From M30B19 sp041688615 (GTDB taxonomy: Bacteria > Planctomycetota > Planctomycetia > Pirellulales > Pirellulaceae), in assembly GCA_041688615.1 (NCBI GenBank), contig JBDNHU010000684.1, forward strand, positions 1 to 13,842: a stretch of DNA of 13,842 nt. Direction: 5' to 3'. A program made the translations under genes and the position numbers. A model generated the notes under the pieces. It worked only from the letters and a program-made list of their open reading frames with translations, was not told the DNA's origin and made no database searches. This document shows, one piece after another, positions 1 to 6,947 of the stretch (its first letter is position 1; each line of letters starts with the position of its first letter).

Positions 1-117
1 AAGTCAGTTTCAAGTCAGTTTCAAGTCAGTTTCAAGTCAGTTTCAAGTCAGTTTCAAGTCAGTTTCAAGTCAGTTTCAAGTCAGTTTCAAGTCAGTTTCA
101 AGTCAGTTTCAAGTCAG
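1..117. repeat. 11-bp tandem repeat, about 10.6 copies
   Basis: The unit AAGTCAGTTTC repeats perfectly ten times from base 1 to 110, followed by a partial copy (AAGTCAG) to 117. The array begins at the first base of the window, so it probably continues to the left and its true copy number is unknown. There are no spacers between units, so it is a minisatellite and not a CRISPR. Because 11 is not a multiple of 3, the array is unlikely to be coding. The identity between copies suggests recent expansion or strong homogenisation. Confidence 0.97.
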
Positions 118-554
118 GCGAAGTCTACCCATATCGCTTCTCTATAATTGCAGACCGATGGGAATGGGCAGACAAAGTCACGAACTGTGTAAATTATCTT
201 CGCCTTGCAAAAAAATGGGCAAGAATAATCTTCCCACAGCGAACCGTGCCCAGTTGTTTATCGAAATCAAAGCTGGAAAAAATCGTTGCACATAACTTGC
301 TTGACCGAAGGCGATTCAGAATTAGGTGCGAACTGGCGATGTTGGTTCACCCCAAAACTGGCGAACGTCCCTAGGCGATCGAGTGCATCTAACCAATAAT
401 GGCGGTTCCTAGCCAACCACTTAACCCAAACCCAAACTCAAACGTCAACGGGAATTAGCAGGGCCCCGTGACCGACTGTCAACTTTGCAACAGCAACCGT
501 TCAAAGTTGCCAACATTGGATATTGTTTCAGCGAACGTGATTCCTTCAGCACGG
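118..554. other. Gene-free stretch between two minisatellites
   Basis: No reading frame here has recognisable protein character. A TATAAT hexamer lies at 143-148, but the sequence 17 bases upstream does not resemble a -35 box, so I do not call a promoter. A weak hairpin (CTTGC/GCAAG) lies near 205-225, and an A/C-rich run of CCCAAA-type words lies near 425-445. I recognise no tRNA, riboswitch or other structured RNA. It most likely holds the upstream region of the first GTPase gene. Confidence 0.5.
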
Positions 555-634
555 CACTGGGTAGAATCAGTACTGGGTTACGCAAGTACTGGGTTACACA
601 AGCACTGGGTTACACAAGCACTGGGTTACACAAG
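555..634. repeat. 16-bp tandem repeat, about 5 copies, just upstream of the first GTPase gene
   Basis: The unit is CACTGGGTTACACAAG. Copies lie at 555-570 (degenerate), 571-586, 587-602, 603-618 and 619-634. The last two are identical, the others differ by single bases, and the sequence then decays (CACCTGATTGGG). The array stops 11 bp before the GTG at 646, so it sits in the leader or promoter of the GTPase gene. A change in copy number would move upstream elements in 16-bp steps relative to that start. Confidence 0.93.
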
Positions 635-645
635 CACCTGATTGG

Positions 646-2262
646 GTGCTGCACGATACCGCTAACGCGTTGGGCAACTTACCTCAAGCCACTCGACATT
701 ACTTCAACCACACGATTGTTATGTTTTTTCGCCCGAATCGAACCTGGACTGGTTTTGTACTGATTGCAGCGGCAGCTTGCTTTGGGCTACTGTTAGTTTA
801 CGTACCCAGCTTTATCTTAGACCAAGCCAGCAAGGTACAGCGGTTTGGGACGGTGTGGACGATCATCTACTTTTCGATTGTTGGTTTGGGTGCCGCTGTC
901 TTCCTGGGTGCCATTGGCAATCTATTCTTCAAGTTGTACCGGCGCACCATTGTAAAAAAAGAACGCAACCTAGTCCGCGACAAGAGTCCCAGCGAATTGT
1001 CGTTAGATCAGCGGTCGGCCCAGATCCGCGAAAATGTACAGCAGATTGATCAATTAGATGGTGAACTGGAAGAACAAGTAAAGAAAGAACTGAAGCCGCT
1101 TTTGGAATCGTTTGAAATCAAGCAGGAGGCTCAACGTCTGGAAATTGTGGCGTTTGGTTCGATAAGCAGTGGCAAATCCAGCATCCTAAACCTATTGGCA
1201 GGTCGTAAAGTTTTTAACACCGACATTAAAGGCGGCACGACCGTCCGTCGAAATGAAATTCCGTGGCCGGGCAACGATCAGGTGATCTTGGTGGACACTC
1301 CTGGGCTGGGCGAAATCGACGGCGCCTCACACATTAAAGAATCTGCCAATGCGGCCGAAAATGCTGACATCGTTTTATTAGTCGTCGATGGGCCTTTGCG
1401 AGAGAGTGAATTCCGACTGGTCAAGACGCTTAGCGAAATGGAGAAGCGACTTGTAATCTGCCTGAACAAATCAGATTGGTACGATGCGAATCAACAAGAG
1501 CGATTACGAGCTCAACTTTCCGATCAAACTTCGGGCATCGTAAAATTGGAAGACATTGTGACGGTCCAGGGCAACACGGGACATCGAACTCGATACCGAG
1601 TTTCCGTTGCAGGCGATCGGACCGAAGAATCGGTCGAAGTTCCCGCAACGTTGCAGAACTTGGCAGATCGTTTGAAGGTGATCGTACGCCGAGACGGAAA
1701 AGATTTGCTGTTGGCAAACCTCCTGCTTCAAAGTCGTGGCCTGTTGGACAGTGCCAAAGAGCGGGTTCGCGAATCGTTGGACAAGAAAGCTTGGTCGGTG
1801 ATTGACAGTTGGGCTTTGGGGGCAGGCAGTGTCGCAGCTTTGCCTTTTCCGATTATTGACATTGCCGCGGGTGTCGCCATCAATACGAAGATGGTGGTCG
1901 ATCTGGCCAAAATCTACCGCCAAGATATTGATCTCAATTCTGCGGGATTATTGGTGGGCGAACTGGGTAAGAATTTGATTGCCATTTTGGGTAGCACGGC
2001 CATCGTGTCAGGTGTTGCATCACTGCTAAAAACGGTACCAGGCGTGAATCTAGCAAGTGGACTGGTGCAGGGCATCGTCCAAGCATTGATCACTCGATGG
2101 ATCGGCGCCGTGTTCATGGAATACTTTAAGAATGAAATGAAAGAACCCGAGGGTGGACTTGCGGGCCTGGCCAAACGACAGTGGAAAAAAATGACGACGA
2201 TCACAGAATTGAAACGTCTGGTTGATGCCGCCAGAAAGAAACTGGCGGGCGAAAGAGTTTAG
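646..2262 (+). CDS. Membrane-anchored Era-like GTPase with C-terminal DUF697-like domain
   Basis: The predicted protein is 538 aa from a GTG start. An in-frame ATG at 721 (residue 26) is a good alternative, since neither start has a clear Shine-Dalgarno sequence. Two hydrophobic helices (about 37-57 and 72-95) form an N-terminal membrane hairpin, followed by a charged, coiled-coil-prone linker (about 105-165). The G domain shows G1 GSISSGKSS (171-179), a G2 threonine in GGTT (196-199), G3 DTPG (217-220) and G4 NKSD (274-277). The tail (about 370-500) is hydrophobic and glycine/alanine-rich, as in DUF697/YcjF-type C-termini. It should bind and hydrolyse GTP at the inner membrane, but the cellular process is unknown. 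A paralogue follows 81 bp downstream on the same strand, so the two are probably cotranscribed. The GTPase assignment is firm; DUF697 is from recognition only. Confidence 0.9.
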   Translation: MLHDTANALGNLPQATRHYFNHTIVMFFRPNRTWTGFVLIAAAACFGLLLVYVPSFILDQASKVQRFGTVWTIIYFSIVGLGAAVFLGAIGNLFFKLYRRTIVKKERNLVRDKSPSELSLDQRSAQIRENVQQIDQLDGELEEQVKKELKPLLESFEIKQEAQRLEIVAFGSISSGKSSILNLLAGRKVFNTDIKGGTTVRRNEIPWPGNDQVILVDTPGLGEIDGASHIKESANAAENADIVLLVVDGPLRESEFRLVKTLSEMEKRLVICLNKSDWYDANQQERLRAQLSDQTSGIVKLEDIVTVQGNTGHRTRYRVSVAGDRTEESVEVPATLQNLADRLKVIVRRDGKDLLLANLLLQSRGLLDSAKERVRESLDKKAWSVIDSWALGAGSVAALPFPIIDIAAGVAINTKMVVDLAKIYRQDIDLNSAGLLVGELGKNLIAILGSTAIVSGVASLLKTVPGVNLASGLVQGIVQALITRWIGAVFMEYFKNEMKEPEGGLAGLAKRQWKKMTTITELKRLVDAARKKLAGERV

Positions 2263-2343
2263 TCCCAACACAACACCTGAACCATTTCCATCACGGCCCC
2301 CAGCCTCTGCGAAACACGATCGCTAAGAACGAAGATTATTGTC

Positions 2344-3726
2344 ATGGAACCCGATCCAGAAGTTGAAAAATCGAATGCTAGTGAATCGTCTTCGTTTCAG
2401 ACAAATCAAGAATTTCGTAGCTATCGCGATGCATTGCAGGCGGTTCAAACAACCTTAGGGAAGTTGAAAGCTTGCCCAAAAGAAGAACGCGAGCGATTGT
2501 CCAACGACATCGCCAACTTGACTCGCATGCAGGACAAACTGACACAAGGGCGAATTGAAATTGTTGTCTTCGGTGAAATCAGCACTGGAAAGTCGGCGCT
2601 GATTAATGCAATGATCGGTCGGGAAGTCACAAGTGTCGACGTCCAAGGCGGATGGACCAAAGAAGTCTGGGGCACCCAGTGGGATGGCTGTGGATTTCGT
2701 ATCCAAGGATTGGACGCATCCGAGGTGGTCTTGGTCGACACCCCTGGAATTAATGAAGTCGGTGGGTTTGACCGCAAGGAAATGGCCGAAGATACCGCCA
2801 GACGAGCCGATCTGATTCTTTTCGTCACCGACTCGGATTTAAATGATTCCGAGTACGCGGCGCTGCTTCAATTGGCGGCCGTGCAAAAGCCAATCTTACT
2901 TGTGTTCAACAAGACCGATCTCTACAGTCCAGCCGATCGAGATCGCTTGATGCGGGTCCTGCGAGAGGATCGATTGCGGGATGTGATTTCGCCTGATCAT
3001 TTTGTAATGACAACCGCAGACCCTCGGGAGGTCGAAGTCGTTTACGATCAAGCCGATGGCACCGTTCGAACGCAATGGACAACCCAAGAACCCGATGTCA
3101 GTGAACTGAAGGCCAAGATTATTCAGATCCTTGAACGCGATGGAAAGGGATTGTTAGCACTCAATGCCGCAATGTTCGCCGCTGACAAATCTGATCGAGT
3201 CAAGTCGTTGCGAATTGAATTACGTCGGCGGCATGCCCAGCAAATTATTTGGAGTTTTGCCAGTTTCAAGGCGATCGTTGTCGGCGTAACCTTTGTACCG
3301 TTGTTGGACATTTTGACCGGCTTCACGATTGACGTCATGATGATCGTCGCGTTGTCGCAGGTATACGGCATCAAATTCTCAATGGGCAGCGCTCGTTCGC
3401 TGGCGTTTAGTATTGTCAAGTCGGTAGGTTGGGTTGCGGGCATGAGCTATGCGATGGACTTATTGGCCAGCGGATTGAAAGCATTGTCTTTTGGATTGGC
3501 GACACCATTAACGGCGATCCCGCAAGGCGCAGCCGCAGGCTGGACCAGCTACGTGGTTGGAAAAGCGGCAGAATATTACTTTGAGCATGGCGGTAGCTGG
3601 GGTGATGAATCTCCCAAAAACGTGATTCGACAAATTCTATCTGAAACCGATAAAGATTCGGTCATCAGTCGGTTAAAGGACGAAATCCGAAAGAAGTTGG
3701 GCGAAAATCGCCACGCAAAGAAATAG
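2344..3726 (+). CDS. Era-like GTPase with C-terminal DUF697-like domain, paralogue of the preceding gene
   Basis: The protein is 460 aa from an ATG start. A purine stretch, GAAGA, lies 8 bases upstream but is not a canonical ribosome site. The G domain carries G1 GEISTGKS (77-84), GGWT at the G2 position (102-105), G3 DTPG (132-135) and G4 NKTD (189-192). A hydrophobic C-terminal region (about 285-410) matches the layout of the upstream paralogue and resembles DUF697. It differs by lacking the N-terminal transmembrane hairpin; its N-terminus (1-65) is polar, with an E/R/K-rich helix. The G1 context (FGxISxGKS), the position of the domains and the adjacency point to tandem duplication followed by divergence. 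One membrane-anchored and one non-anchored partner suggests a heteromeric pair, which is inference. It could also be annotated simply as an MMR_HSR1-type GTPase. Confidence 0.9.
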   Translation: MEPDPEVEKSNASESSSFQTNQEFRSYRDALQAVQTTLGKLKACPKEERERLSNDIANLTRMQDKLTQGRIEIVVFGEISTGKSALINAMIGREVTSVDVQGGWTKEVWGTQWDGCGFRIQGLDASEVVLVDTPGINEVGGFDRKEMAEDTARRADLILFVTDSDLNDSEYAALLQLAAVQKPILLVFNKTDLYSPADRDRLMRVLREDRLRDVISPDHFVMTTADPREVEVVYDQADGTVRTQWTTQEPDVSELKAKIIQILERDGKGLLALNAAMFAADKSDRVKSLRIELRRRHAQQIIWSFASFKAIVVGVTFVPLLDILTGFTIDVMMIVALSQVYGIKFSMGSARSLAFSIVKSVGWVAGMSYAMDLLASGLKALSFGLATPLTAIPQGAAAGWTSYVVGKAAEYYFEHGGSWGDESPKNVIRQILSETDKDSVISRLKDEIRKKLGENRHAKK

Positions 3727-3817
3727 TATTCTTGGAGAAGTTCCATTCGCCCAAAAGTTGCACGCGTCTGCCCATCCAAAATTCCAAGGTTTGGTTTTCG
3801 GTCGAGGAGGCTTTTGC

Positions 3818-3823
3818 TACAAT
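3818..3823 (+). promoter_or_regulatory. Possible -10 element (TACAAT) upstream of the VF530-type gene
   Basis: TACAAT lies 50 bp before the ATG at 3874 in a gap that follows the second GTPase gene. The best -35 candidate at a 17-bp spacing (TTTTCG, 3795-3800) is poor. If real, it would give the small downstream gene its own promoter in addition to read-through from the GTPase genes. Confidence 0.25.
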
Positions 3824-3873
3824 GAATCTCTGATAAGCCACGCCCACTTTCAAGTCCAACGAGTCGTCGAAGA

Positions 3874-4311
3874 ATGAACGATCAACCCAGGCCTCAGCCT
3901 AACAATCCCTTGCACAATGTTACTTTGGCAAAAATGCTGGAACATCTGGTGCAGGAGTTCGGTTGGGAAGAATTAGGCCAGATGATCAACATTCGATGCT
4001 TCACAGTTGATCCAAGCATTAAATCAAGCCTGAAGTTCCTACGAAAAACGCCATGGGCCCGAACCAAGGTCGAACGCCTGTACCTGTTGGCTTTACCGAC
4101 GGTTGATTCTGAAGCGATCGCCGCCAACAGCGAAGTGGATGTGAACGAAACGTCCGCGACCCTCTGCGACGATTCGGGCACTCAAGACGCGGGCACTCAA
4201 GACGCGGGCACTCAAGACTCGGGCACTCAAGACGCGGGTACGCCAAACGTTAGCGATGAAGTGGATGAAATCGAAGTGGCTAAGCCAGATTCTGAAGCCG
4301 ACTCCCTCTAA
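3874..4311 (+). CDS. VF530/DUF2132 family small DNA-binding-type protein with repetitive acidic tail
   Basis: The protein is 145 aa from an ATG start. Residues about 10-73 match the compact helical VF530 (DUF2132) family, recognised from NPLHNVTL near the N-terminus and the hallmark DPSIKSSLKFLRKTPWAR at 46-63. The Vibrio member VF530 is described as DNA-binding. Family members are usually only about 70-90 aa. This one has an extra tail of about 70 residues: a linker, five pentapeptides of the type (S/A)GTQD at 101-125, encoded by a 15-bp DNA repeat, and a very acidic end (126-145). The domain call is firm by recognition, while the role of the tail is unknown. It lies 147 bp after the second GTPase gene on the same strand. 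Confidence 0.85.
   Translation: MNDQPRPQPNNPLHNVTLAKMLEHLVQEFGWEELGQMINIRCFTVDPSIKSSLKFLRKTPWARTKVERLYLLALPTVDSEAIAANSEVDVNETSATLCDDSGTQDAGTQDAGTQDSGTQDAGTPNVSDEVDEIEVAKPDSEADSL
4174..4250 (+). repeat. 15-bp in-frame coding minisatellite in the VF530-type gene
   Basis: The unit GGGCACTCAAGACGC occurs at 4176-4190, 4191-4205, 4206-4220 (one mismatch) and 4221-4235, followed by a degenerate copy at 4236-4250. Each unit encodes five residues (GTQDA/GTQDS), so gain or loss of units preserves the frame. The near-identity at DNA level, including silent positions, points to recent slippage more than to selection on the peptide alone. Confidence 0.95.
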
Positions 4312-4768
4312 ATTCACTCGTTTGAACCAACGTATTAGGTACCGTCTGTGTGCCGCAGGGCAGGGTAGTCAAGAATATCTGCTGGCCAAGATGCGGGCCA
4401 GAACTTGCCTGTCGTGTAAAAGGTCCGCTCTGAAGTTGCAGGCTAATGGATTGCCACCGACTCACAGCCTGATTAATCTATCTTGGACATTGCGTTTAAC
4501 CTACCCAATCCAGGTTTGGCACTTTGATTTGCGTGGCGATTTCGGCTTTTCATAATCGAACACCAGTCCGGCGAAATTGCCCGTCCCGTGGGTCCCTCGT
4601 AAGGCGACCGCCGGCGGCAGTTCGTCCGGTCCGAGAACGACTTGGTGCCAAAGGTCTTGACCCACGACATTTGCGGGGACATTCGCGCGCGAATCGCAGT
4701 ATGCTATTGTCACAACTGGGTGACTGGTAGACAATTTGGCGGATGCCCCGTGTACATTCGAGAACACC
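4312..4768. other. 457-bp gap with a hairpin and a coding-like minus-strand fragment
   Basis: No gene can be assigned with confidence. A 6-bp hairpin (CTGGCC 4382-4387 / GGCCAG 4396-4401, 8-base loop) lies about 70 bp after the VF530-type stop; it has no following T-run, so it is only a weak terminator candidate. On the minus strand, an open frame of 70 codons could start at a GTG at 4713 and stop at 4501. Its sequence has a protein-like composition (for example GTGNFAGLVFDYEKPK), and the stretch looks richer in GC than its surroundings. I recognise no family, so it could be a relic or chance. Confidence 0.35.
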
Positions 4769-6451
4769 ATGCTTGATGAAGCTAATATCTTATTGATCGT
4801 TGCCATTGTTCTGGTGGTTGGGACCACTTCTGGTGCTTTGGCCAAACTAGTTCACCTACCATCGGTGACTGGTCAGATTATTGCTGGCGTTTTAATGGGC
4901 TCTTCTGTCTTTGGACTATTGAACGAAGACAATGTACGTTCGTTGACGCCGCTGGTGGATTTTGCGTTGGGCCTGATGGCGGTTGCTGTGGGCAGCCATT
5001 TGGACTTCAAGCGACTACGAGTCGCCCGTCGGCGATTAACGATGCTGCTGCTGCTGGAGGCCACACTGACGCCGCTGATTGTCTTTAGCAGCTTAATGTT
5101 GTTCACTCAGGTTTCGTGGTCGACCGCAATTTTAATGTCAACGATTGCAATCTCAACCGCTCCGGCAACGGTGTTAGCGATCGTCAAGGAGACGGCATCC
5201 AAAGGTGCGTTCGTCACCACGTTGATTGCGGCGGTTGCGTTAAACAACCTTGTCTGCATTATTCTTTTTGAACTAGCACGAACGACATCTCGAGCCGCAA
5301 TCGCGCCGGTCACCGCAGAAGTAGTCAACAGCCAATCTTGGATCATGATTGGTGGCAGTTTGCTATTTGGATTTGGGATTGGAGCTTTGTTGGTTCTGGT
5401 GACACTGCGGATTGTGCGCACCGACCGATTGTCCGTGTTGTCGCTGATTGCAATTTTGTTGACCACCGGATTGGCATCGCACCTTGGCTTTTCGGTCCTT
5501 TTGTCTTGTCTTTGCCTTGGCGTCACCCTTGCGAACCTTAGCCCCGACAAAGAGGAAATTGGGCACCGAGTGTTCGACAGTTTTGAACCCGCCATTTTTG
5601 CAATTTTCTTCATCGTAGCTGGGCTGCAATTGCATTTGAATTCATTGGCTCTGGGTGGTCTATTGGCCACGCTTATTTTCTGTGGCCGCTTAGCAGGCAA
5701 GGTTGCCGCAGGCTACTTTGGAATGACCTTGGCGGGCGCCACCCCAAGATTTCGGCGTTGGATGGGTTTAGCGCTGACTCCGCAAGCGGGCCTGGCAGTG
5801 GGGCTGATGCTTCTGGTAACCGAAGATGCCGCCTTTGCCGAAATTCATGAACTATTCTTGGCGGTCGTTTTGACGGTGGTTCTATTGAATGAAATGGTTG
5901 GCCCCATTTTAACTCGTCTTAGCTTGATACAATCGGGAGATTTTGGCCGCGATCGAGCTCGGGTGCTGGACTTCTTGTCCGAACATAATATCACAACCGA
6001 ATTGATTGGCCCAAACAAAGAAAATGCGATCCGCCAACTGTGTGAGCTGACCATTCAGGCTCACAAATTGACCTATACCGTCGAAGAGTTGATCCAATCG
6101 GTGATGGAATGCGAGGCAACTTCATCCAATTGTGTCGGCGAGGGACTAGCGTTTCCGCACGCCCGTCTGGATGTAGGAGATAAGATTATCGGCGCGATGG
6201 GGATCAATCGTGACGGCTTGCACTTTGAAACACCCGACGGTCTGCCCGTTCATTGCATGGTGTTGATCATAACGCCGATGTCGATGCCCGAACGGCACCT
6301 AGAAGTGCTGCAAGCCTTGTCCGCGTCGATTGGGCGAGATCGAAACATTCAACAACAATTATATCATATCGATTCGCCTGCCCACGCCGATGAACTCATC
6401 CACCTGGACCGACAATTTGAAGATTGGAACTACTACCTTGAGAGCAACTGA
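4769..6451 (+). CDS. Cation:proton antiporter fused to a PTS EIIA (fructose/mannitol-type) domain
   Basis: The protein is 560 aa from the ATG at 4769. The frame stays open to a TTG at 4736, but the ATG starts right before the first membrane helix and is preferred. Residues about 5-390 form 11-13 hydrophobic helices of the Na+/H+ exchanger (PF00999, CPA) fold. Marks include PSVTGQIIAGVLMG early on, STAPATVLAIVKE in the crossover region, and LTPQAGLAVGLMLL late. Residues about 410-545 resemble a PTS EIIA-2 domain with the phospho-acceptor context LAFPHARL (His464) and a second conserved-looking histidine in ERHLEVLQAL (His510). It should exchange H+ for Na+ or K+ across the inner membrane, and the EIIA domain suggests control by phosphotransfer. 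An unusual point is that where CPA proteins typically have ND or DD in helix 5, this protein reads LNN. Exact ion and direction cannot be told. Confidence 0.9.
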   Translation: MLDEANILLIVAIVLVVGTTSGALAKLVHLPSVTGQIIAGVLMGSSVFGLLNEDNVRSLTPLVDFALGLMAVAVGSHLDFKRLRVARRRLTMLLLLEATLTPLIVFSSLMLFTQVSWSTAILMSTIAISTAPATVLAIVKETASKGAFVTTLIAAVALNNLVCIILFELARTTSRAAIAPVTAEVVNSQSWIMIGGSLLFGFGIGALLVLVTLRIVRTDRLSVLSLIAILLTTGLASHLGFSVLLSCLCLGVTLANLSPDKEEIGHRVFDSFEPAIFAIFFIVAGLQLHLNSLALGGLLATLIFCGRLAGKVAAGYFGMTLAGATPRFRRWMGLALTPQAGLAVGLMLLVTEDAAFAEIHELFLAVVLTVVLLNEMVGPILTRLSLIQSGDFGRDRARVLDFLSEHNITTELIGPNKENAIRQLCELTIQAHKLTYTVEELIQSVMECEATSSNCVGEGLAFPHARLDVGDKIIGAMGINRDGLHFETPDGLPVHCMVLIITPMSMPERHLEVLQALSASIGRDRNIQQQLYHIDSPAHADELIHLDRQFEDWNYYLESN

Positions 6452-6784
6452 TTACTTTTCAATCTTGATACGATGCGGAACATTGGGAATTGAGTGATCC
6501 GCCAAGCAATAAGGTAAATGGCTATCGGTGCCAAAAACGGTCGTGCGTCGGGAAGCTCGGGGCACTCGTTTATCCAACAGCCCACTTTCTCTCACCGTGT
6601 TCTTTCTCACCGTGTTCTTTCTCACCGTGTTCTTTCCTTTCGTTGTGGAATCTTTTTTCCAACTCGAACTGGTTCGAAGCCCCCATGCTGTCTCAGAACG
6701 TATGCAATCCAGGCTTGGTGAGAGTCTAAATTCTCGAGTGATCGCGTTCGCACCCATACCGACACGGTACCCAAACAGAAATGA
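6452..6784. other. Convergent gap, non-coding, with a minisatellite
   Basis: This stretch lies between the antiporter (plus) and the helicase (minus), whose 3' ends face each other. Several short frames are open on both strands, but none has a recognisable domain, and they overlap a 15-bp tandem repeat. I see no strong rho-independent terminator for either flanking gene. Together with the WD40 fragment to its right, it looks like decayed or rearranged sequence. Confidence 0.5.
6591..6635. repeat. 15-bp tandem repeat, 3 perfect copies
   Basis: The unit CTCACCGTGTTCTTT lies at 6591-6605, 6606-6620 and 6621-6635 with no mismatch, followed by a pyrimidine-rich continuation. A 9-base core, TCACCGTGT, recurs once near 6820 inside the WD40 remnant, possibly by chance. 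The array sits in the convergent gap between the antiporter and helicase genes. Confidence 0.93.
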
Positions 6785-6919
6785 ACCGACACTGTCACTT
6801 TCACACGTGGCGCTCACATTCACCGTGTAGGCTTTTCCCCACGCGGGGACTGCATTGCAACCGGTGACTGGAACGGCGTGGTAAAACTGTGGCCGATTAA
6901 ACTGGCAAAGCCCGAATAG
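6785..6919 (+). pseudogene. C-terminal WD40 blade remnant
   Basis: In one plus frame, between a stop at 6782-6784 and a stop at 6917-6919, the sequence reads as the last blade of a WD40 beta-propeller. It contains HRVGFSPRGDC, then IATGDWNGVVKLW, then a short tail ending LAKPE and a stop. The FSP.G..IATGDW.G.VKLW pattern is characteristic of WD40 repeats. Only about 45 codons remain, there is no ATG in frame after the upstream stop, and I find no further blades upstream in any plus frame. It is therefore best explained as the leftover 3' end of a WD40 gene after deletion or partial duplication. Planctomycetes carry many WD40 genes, which could be the source. It ends 28 bp before the helicase stop on the other strand. 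Confidence 0.7.
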
Positions 6920-6947
6920 ATTCCATTCAAAACCAGCGATCAAACCA

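Noticed and set aside
1..117. CRISPR array
   Set aside because: The units are only 11 bp and abut without spacers, and no cas gene is present.
143..148. TATAAT promoter element
   Set aside because: No -35 box lies at a suitable distance, and no gene or recognisable RNA follows for 500 bp.
485..763. 92-codon plus-strand open frame
   Set aside because: It runs through the 16-bp repeat and overlaps the start of the GTPase gene in another frame. Its sequence is repeat-derived with no domain.
646..4311. Defence island reading of the GTPase pair
   Set aside because: There is no nuclease, sensor, toxin or other effector domain next to them, so nothing in the sequence supports anti-phage function.
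5107..5700. 197-codon minus-strand open frame
   Set aside because: It is antisense to the well-supported antiporter, and its low-hydrophobicity sequence is typical of a reverse-strand shadow.
6452..6943. 163-codon minus-strand open frame in the convergent gap
   Set aside because: Part is antisense to the WD40 remnant and part is the 15-bp repeat (KNTVR units). No domain is recognisable.
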